DNA of 28,429 nt from Paramacrobiotus richtersi (lineage: Eukaryota; Tardigrada; Eutardigrada; Parachela; Macrobiotidae): the NCBI GenBank assembly GCA_034698045.1, contig JAQGAU010000418.1, forward strand, positions 1 through 28,429, given 5' to 3'. The position numbers were made by a program, and so were the translations under genes. The notes beneath the pieces are model-generated. The model worked only from the letters and a program-made list of their open reading frames with translations, was not told the origin of the DNA and made no database searches. This document shows positions 21,660 to 28,429 of this stretch, in pieces (positions within the stretch are counted from its first letter, which is position 1; every line of letters starts with the position of its first letter).

Positions 21660-24600
21660 TTAGAATGTTACCTTAGCATCCTCGTCAACTTTCATCTTCT
21701 CATAGCGATGCTGCGATTGTCGTAGTGATTCACACAGCGCAGCATCGGCCTGGGGGAACATTTTCGCTACCGAGTCAAAGAGTGGGATCAGGACGAACTT
21801 GATAAATCCAATTTGAGCAGTGGGTTTCGTCACTTTCTCCCGGTCCATAAAAGGCGCAACAGGAAGACCTTCGGCTTTCTCGCGATCTGACTGGTTGAAG
21901 TACTCTTCCAGCAGCAGATCGAGCCAGGGATCCGATACGTCCATGGGACGCACTTCATTGGAGATATCGCAGCACTTGATTAGGATCATTTTCAACTGCA
22001 AAAAAACAAGATGGGGTATACCATTTACATCAAGAAAATGCGCGAGTTTATCGAATTACAAAAGATACAGCTTTGTGATAGTCAATAGAACACAGCGTAA
22101 GATAATCCTCCTTGTTTCCCAGTTCTTTATTGAACACTTTTCAGAAGCGCTGCCAGACTCAAAATATGGCGCGCAAGATATTCAGAATCTATGCATTCTT
22201 TTGTACAGCTGAAGAAAATCGATTTTACCCTTCTAACTGATCTCGCTATGTGAGGGGTCTCTTATTACAGGTATACTTCGGTCTAAGTTCATTGTAGATT
22301 GCAAGCAATCAGAATTTTGTTTCCACAATTGAGCGGTATTCTTCTTACGAAGGTGCTGTAGATGTGTAATCAAGAACGCTTGAAACTAGCGTTTAACACC
22401 TACCGAAGTCACATGCTCCTCTTTATCCCAGTCAAAATGGTCAACATTCTGTTTGAACTTGTCGAGAATCTCCGCATGCCGCGCCATATCCGTGGCTAAT
22501 ATCAGCGATATAATGCCCACCCGGATCTTAATAAACATCTCTTCCGACACATTGGAGAAGATATTGCATTCAGGCTGCGAGAGGATCTGAAAGCACACGG
22601 CCGAATGGTGGTTCTCCAGCGGTGACTGATCATTGTAGCGGATAGCCAGTTCGGTGCGGGCATTAATCTGATACCTGCATCAGCGCAAACCAAGCCCCCG
22701 ATTAAAACCCCAAAGGTCATATGCTTACCACGATGTTTATTTTGAGCTGAAAGTTTACGGGGAAATGATGGTGTGCACGCGGGGCCAGGGGACTAATTAA
22801 AGCCCCTGTAATTTCGGCCCACACACACACACAGAGAGCAAGCAGCAGCTACTTACGCATTGTTATAGCCGGGATGATCAAGGTCATGGCAGACGCACGC
22901 CGTAATCAGTAATCCCAGATCGAACCGACTCATCTTGGGCTGCAGACGACACAGATGGATCAGGCCGTACATCATTTGTGTCACGCAAAAGCAGTGCCGG
23001 AAATTATGGAATGGATTGTTGCGGTAATTGGACTGCACCATTAGCTACAATTTATAACGCACATTAAGCTATAAATATTTCCCTTTTAAACAAAAATAAT
23101 AACTATTGAAAATATAGTCACATAACGTTCATACACAAGATGAATGGGTGTTTCTACACGGACTCGTCTATTTTACGTAAACCTAAAACAAACTATACAG
23201 TTTTCCGTTTTTGTTTGCGTAAGATGTCTGTTAACAAGAGCGACATTGGTGCTACAGGAATTCTGAGTCACATGTTGCAGGATTACCATTCCCTTCAGAT
23301 TACCGTATTAAAAGATCTATATTTACGTAGGAATTTACTCGTAAACACAAAGCATCCCACAGGACTGGTGAATCATAATTCATAATTCATAACACCTCTC
23401 CACGCATCTAATTTCTTGCGGACAATAACTGCACGTGAGTACTGGATTTGTGCATCTTGGACAACATTGGTTCTGCTTGCACAACGGATATCCTGTACTA
23501 ATCAATTTTCCGCTGTCTTCCATTGGAGAAAGATGCCTTTCTCCCTAGATGCATTATGTACTGTTAACAGCAATGTTTCACTTACCAACCAACGTTTCAA
23601 CGTTATGGGATTCATGTTGAACTCATGCACGAGCCCCAGTTCATGGTACATGTGCTCGAGTAAGCTCAGCATCTGAAAGACAAAGATATAGCATTTTCCG
23701 CAGGGTGCATCTCAAACTCATGTTCTTACATAACTTCACATGTAATACATATGTTCAACCATCGTTAATTTTCGTTTCGGCTGATTTTACTTTGATTATC
23801 AGATGCAAGGGATAAATTATTAGATACACTGAAAACCGTACTTTTTTATTATCCCTGTTTTAATGACTGCAACGAAACGGGTAGACCCCAGAGATGTTAT
23901 ACGGTCTAAGTATAGTGTTCCCGGAGTCGTCTCCGGATGTTTGTTTACACATACTTCATTAGGCTCCCAGTGCCAAATGTCGAATGTGGGCTTTTTGAGG
24001 TAGTCCATAGTCTCACGAGAAAGGATATACTGTAAGCATATACGGTAGGCGGCAATGTAAATCCCTGAACACCACATTGCGCGACCGGATGTGCTAACCA
24101 CATTACCTTAGGGTAGGTTGGCATGTCTTGAATAAAGCCGATTTTCCGATCGTCGCTTAATGAACTGCAAAGGCAACGTGCGATCAAAAATGAGATCCAA
24201 TTTTCACGTTGATATCAGTTATTATTTTCCTTGCTTGCCGCAGTATATGTGTCGTATATCAAAACCTATCCATATAATACTATGTTCTTTGCTGGCTCTA
24301 GAATGTACGGATAATTCATTAATTTTTCTTTAACAGTTTCCCGGTAAAGGTAATTCTGTTGTTTATAATGCGCCAGGGACCAAAAGGGTCGATCTAACAG
24401 CTGAATCAGGAAAGAAAATGTTTTCTTTCTTTCGATTTGAACGCTGCATTATACGCGTTGTACGAATACTACTACAGAAACTTTGGAGTCTTGTACTATT
24501 TTTTTGCGGCATTCTTTCGTTTATGGCCGACCTGCGCCAGAACATCGTAGTATTCGGATTGCACAGCACGACAGCAAATTAAGATCCGCCTCAATATTGT

Positions 24601-27600
24601 CAGCATCCCTACTGCGGTACATTGCCGTAATTCCAGACTGTATTTTTATAAAAAGATCATAGCTTCCGTTCCGCAACCAGAATAGCGCCTTTCTTTGTAT
24701 AATTACCGATATATCACTGCACGCTTGAACTACTGAGAACCCTACTAACACAAGACAGATCGGGCTGTCAATGACGCAGTTGGATGTATCATGTCTGCAA
24801 CACACCTCACTGCGTAACCTGCCCGGGTAGCGTGAGGACAGTTCCGCTACGTCATTGTGCGGGTCGTTAGACTGCTCTTCACGTGTAATGCAGGCGAGAG
24901 CCAACTGCATGTACCGTATGTATAAGGATAGTCTTTCGGGGGAATGTGGGTAAACCGGTAATCTAGCTGCACGCTAAGAGACGTTTTTTGGACAGCACAG
25001 ACTGTAGTATCCGTTGTTTTGAGGACGGTGTACGTCAACGAACTATAATTAAGTACGGAGTGGGATTATCTAACACGCGTTCAAAAGCCGGAATAAACAG
25101 GAAAACAACAAATTTCAATACTGATTAGTGATCTACCATACTGGTACACGAAATAGACAGGAAATCCGGTGCTTTCTGGATTGTTGATTAGTAATCATTA
25201 ACTAAAGGGTTCTTTCTTTCCAGCGGCGTGTTCTTTCCGATGCACTGACTCCGCAAAATGTATCTTACAAAAAATGTACACATTACACTAAAACCCCACT
25301 AACTTGCAAACCTGATACATATAGTGCTCTTACTGAACTGCATCCAGAAAGTCTTCTGTTATATTATTCCGAAGACTACAATATTGCTTGAGGCGACTGT
25401 AGCTGACTCTGACGCAACATCCAATAACTTGGCGACTTAATTTAACGGCCAGTGACCCGTTTTAACGGTCTACGTACGTAAGATACAGAGTAGTTTAATA
25501 GAGCAGTCTTAAGCATGTTTTATGTTGTTATCGCTTACCCTGACGTACTACTCCGGTGGAACTCGTGCATGTGATAAGTATTATGATGCTTATTATCCAG
25601 CATCTGACTTCGTAGATCGTGTATGTCCTTCCGGCAGCGTTCAATCTCCACAACCTTCAGACCCTCTACTAAACCAATAGTCCGGGTACTTAATTTCAGT
25701 TTACAGTACTTCTGCCGTATCAGTACCAAAACAGATATTTTATCTAAAGTAGTAGGAGATTTAGTGATGTTTTAGCTCATGTATTAGGAGATTTATTAAC
25801 GTTTTAGCAAAACTTTGAGAATATACGCTAGTGGAAAGCAGACGCTAGGGGGTCAGTTGTTGGCCTCCATACTTTCCATACGTTTTTCCAGTGCGTTTAT
25901 CCGCTTGGAGATCTCATCCTTCACTTCTTCTGTCTTGAATACTCTGCAAGAACATGCTGGATAATACACACCATATCTTAATTATTCATGAGTATATAGT
26001 GCATATTGTACTTCCTACACCCGTCTGTTTTCTAGGATTAAACATGGGTTTACCTGTTAAATTGCTCGGCGACTTGTGAAATGACGGTGTGTAGCATTTC
26101 CGCGTTATCTGGAATGATCGGAGAGAAAAAACAGGTTATGCCTCCATGAACAGCTTTGACCAGGTTACAATGTAAGGTAGTCCATTAATCTTTTTATCAG
26201 TCATTAATCAATATCCGAGTGACATCAGGAACTCCATTCAGCGAAGAATATGTTAATATAATACTAACATGTAATCGTTTAACACCATTAACAAAATGTT
26301 GTGCAAACTAGAATCAGGGTGTCTCGAAAACAAGAAAAAATGTAAAAACGATGGAACATGTACCTGTAATGCCTTGGCGAGCTTTTTGGTCCACCACCTG
26401 CACTTTATACGGGGTATCGGTCGTATTGGAAGAAATGGTCGGTGTAATGGCGATTAATCCTCCATTTTTATCTTTGAGGATCACACCCGTCCAACTAAAC
26501 AACCCACCGTTATGTGAATCATCCGCTTCTGTTTGGCGATATATTTAGAACAGATGGTCCACGCCAACACCGTATATTTATCTTAACTACGACGCTGAGA
26601 AAGTGCAGGCCTTTGTGTACGCGTGGTTATGAAAGAAATAATCAGCAGGGGTGAGTTTTTACGGCTGCCTGACACATGCGCCAACCACTGGTTTAAGATG
26701 GTGGTTTATTATTCATGCTAGCGGAATTACGATGCTGATCATACACATCCGCGCGTATAGGGCTGCCAGATTTCCAGTTGGATGAGAATTTTAATTAGTT
26801 TTGTGTTAAGAGTGGATAGGCCTACAAGTGCCGGAAGCGTGAATGTGTTTTGTCGATGGTGTATAGATACTATACTGTACATGTAAAGAGCTAATTCTTT
26901 TCAGATTAAAGTTTGATTGGCGTACTATGTTAATCTGTCGTGCTCCTTATGAACTGTGGTTCATCAGCGGGAGGTGAACATTACCAAGATAACGATTGCA
27001 GAGTGTGAATGTAGGAAAAAAGCTCCATATACCAACGTGCACGTTAAGAGTAGGAAACAATCGCAAGGTTATAAAAAACACTGCTGTTACAAACAATTGT
27101 CTGATGATCAACACAGTTTTTTTAGCAATATCTCACTAAGTTTTCTGTGTAGATAGCTCGAGTCTCTTATTCAAACAAAACAGCGTAATCTTCGTCTAGT
27201 TACCCGAAACAAAAGTCTGGAGAGCGACGTACCAGATATTGATCTATGGTGAACAGTTTCATGGGAAAAAGCTATCACACATCACCCAAATGATGAGAGT
27301 TTGTTCTATGTAAAAGCGGACAACACTTCTATCCGGAGAATACACTCGAAGCCGTGTCTCTGCTTGGTAATTAGAACAGCATTACGACACTGATCATTTC
27401 CTTTCTGGTAATGCAGCAGCGACCCATTAGTTAGCTGCCCGTGATTTGGCCACCGGCACTCCTCTGTTCATTAAACGTGCACCACCGCTATCATCATCTT
27501 ACTCTCTCTGCCAGATCACTCGCGTATTCAAAGGCCAACGCAACCGGAAAAACTAACGGCATTTGAAAGGGACGTTTGTTCCGTGTAGTGTATATGTCAT

Positions 27601-27864
27601 TGCCGTGGTTCCTGTATTGTTGGGATTATGCCCTCTTAAAGAATGGCGTTGGGTTTAAATGGGAATGCGTAGTGTTTGTGCGGCAACGGCAAGTGACAAC
27701 AACACGCAATCCACCGGGGAAGATTGATAATGCGCGGTGCAGTGGATCAAGTTATTTTCGCCATAGCCGCGATATTGCATGCCGCCCACTCACCTGGATG
27801 CGCCCGCTGCGAGCGCGATGATTTCTTGGATGTCCCGCGACGAACTGTGTCGGCTGAATATAAT
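21660..27864 (-). CDS. PDE9A: High-affinity cGMP phosphodiesterase 9A, 5'-partial (11 exons, 490 aa in window)
   Basis: Exons, in order of transcription, are 27864-27794, 26494-26364, 26108-26054, 25943-25873, 25668-25539, 24164-24107, 24029-23955, 23672-23586, 23044-22857, 22674-22404 and 21995-21660. All junctions are GT..AG and the frame is kept throughout. The enzyme hydrolyses cGMP to GMP. The N-terminal part matches the PDE9A regulatory region ([25 protein letters not shown], and a helical [10 protein letters not shown] segment). The catalytic domain has HNFRHCFC (proton-donor and metal His), the metal site [10 protein letters not shown], the long helix [23 protein letters not shown] (metal Asp) and TAQIGFIKF with the purine-binding Gln. 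All key residues are present. The first coding exon, expected to end near DGR-QK, was not found and probably lies beyond 28429. The last exon may instead splice at DEDAK|gtaaca rather than read on to VTF-stop. Confidence 0.93.
22820..22838. repeat. Short CA/GA microsatellite in a PDE9A intron
   Basis: About six to seven CA units followed by GA units, inside the intron between exons 22857-23044 and 22404-22674. Confidence 0.7.
24165..25538 (-). other. Long PDE9A intron (1374 nt)
   Basis: Donor gtaagc below 25539 and acceptor tttgcag above 24164; the joined codon is GGT. It contains an open frame of about 129 codons on the minus strand (24521-24910) with no recognised domain. No other feature was seen. 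Confidence 0.6.
25749..25812. repeat. Tandem direct repeat of a 32-bp unit
   Basis: Two adjacent units (25749-25780 and 25781-25812) share the core taggagattta and gttttagc. They lie in the PDE9A intron between exons 25873-25943 and 25539-25668. Confidence 0.65.
26495..27793 (-). other. Long PDE9A intron (1299 nt)
   Basis: Donor gtgagt after the exon ending LAAGAS, acceptor gtttag before the exon starting WTGVIL; the joined codon is AGT. No coding signal or repeat was recognised inside. Confidence 0.6.
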
Positions 27865-28429
27865 CTACAATCAACGTGTACATGGTTAATTTTGCGCTGT
27901 AAAACGGGTGCTACGTGCGTTCAAGTTGCTTGTGTAAAGGATACTGTCAGTTATGGTTATTTTAACGAAGTAGGGAAACTGATACTTTCACATCGAGAAC
28001 GCACTGTCACTCTAAAGTTCGTTCTAATGGCTAAGTTTTCGCTATAGCCAAAAGCGCCCTTTATCCCGCAAAACTAAGAATGCAGACCACATAAGTATGG
28101 TTTTTTATCAATTAATTTGCGTAAGAGCGCAAAGTTTCTGGAATTTTGACGATTCAACCAAAATCTCACAGAAAATATTTCTTACACAAATGCTAACTAG
28201 TTCTGTTAGTCATCACATCCGTCAGTTGTACCACAAGAAGAAAACGGTAAAGCTTAAGGGGAAAGAATACCCAATGGGTTCCGTTTTGGATGGTTCTACC
28301 AGACAATTTTTTGCAAGAAATCGAAGTTGTATACAGTTATTGCATCAGGTAGATGTGATAGACAAGGGATTGCTCTATCTAGTGATCAGGTCATTGTTTA
28401 CCCGCAGCGCGCGCGCAGCCCACAACAGG
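27865..28429 (-). other. Upstream part of PDE9A, intronic or 5' region
   Basis: Follows the acceptor ttgtag at 27865. I found no exon encoding the expected PDE9A N-terminus. A GC-rich stretch with alternating GC (near 28406-28417) sits at the edge. Nothing else was recognised. Confidence 0.4.

Noticed and set aside
24521-24910. A 129-codon minus-strand open frame in a PDE9A intron with short similarities ([18 protein letters not shown]) to the PDE9A catalytic exons, suggesting a relic exon copy.
   Set aside because: The DNA similarity is weak and patchy, metal-binding residues are absent and no splice sites fit. Chance resemblance cannot be excluded.
27724-28047. Plus-strand open frame of 107 codons with a signal-like start.
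   Set aside because: It is the complement of a well-supported PDE9A exon at 27794-27864, which explains its composition.
1-28429. CRISPR arrays, tRNA or rRNA genes, viral genes, toxin genes.
   Set aside because: None seen: no spaced short repeats, no cloverleaf or rRNA-like sequence was recognised, and no viral or toxin motifs were found.

Overview
The window is eukaryotic nuclear DNA from an invertebrate animal. Genes are split by many short introns (47 to about 110 nt, with a few of about 1 kb), splice sites follow GT..AG, and there are no operons or ribosome-binding sites. The gene set (a PDE9A orthologue, a gustatory-receptor-type chemoreceptor, a GLYAT-type acyltransferase, an Ig/GPI surface protein and a secreted cysteine-rich family) points to an ecdysozoan. 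A tardigrade such as Hypsibius fits best by general impression, but that is an inference. All gene models below were built by hand from splice signals, and reading frame was checked across every junction.

Layout. (1) 499-4294, minus strand: a five-exon gene for a secreted protein with two Ig-like domains, a Ser/Thr-rich stalk and a hydrophobic C-terminus suggesting a GPI anchor. (2) 5350-14220, plus strand: a tandem cluster of one gene family. A 5'-truncated, broken copy lies at 5350-6270, followed by two intact seven-exon copies (8344-10829 and 11730-14220) that encode secreted proteins of 286 and 287 aa. Their three C..G..VGI..W..CC-type repeats resemble dermatopontin. Two small inverted-repeat transposons flanked by TA (5978-6137 and 7525-7717) lie in and beside the broken copy, and a stray duplicate of part of exon 1 lies at 9632-9662. 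(3) 15819-16904, plus strand: a four-exon glycine N-acyltransferase-like gene (306 aa). (4) 17567-18996, minus strand: a three-exon chemoreceptor (420 aa) ending in the TY.....QL signature of insect-type Gr proteins. Next to it (19819-20881) is a paralogous pseudogene whose middle part is inverted in place. (5) 21660-27864, minus strand: eleven exons of a cGMP phosphodiesterase 9A. Its catalytic domain is complete, but the first coding exon was not found and probably lies beyond the right edge.

The genes do not form an obvious pathway. The window is best read as ordinary animal gene space shaped by local tandem duplication: two families duplicated here, each leaving one dead copy. Long introns and intergenic stretches hold no further coding signal that I could support.
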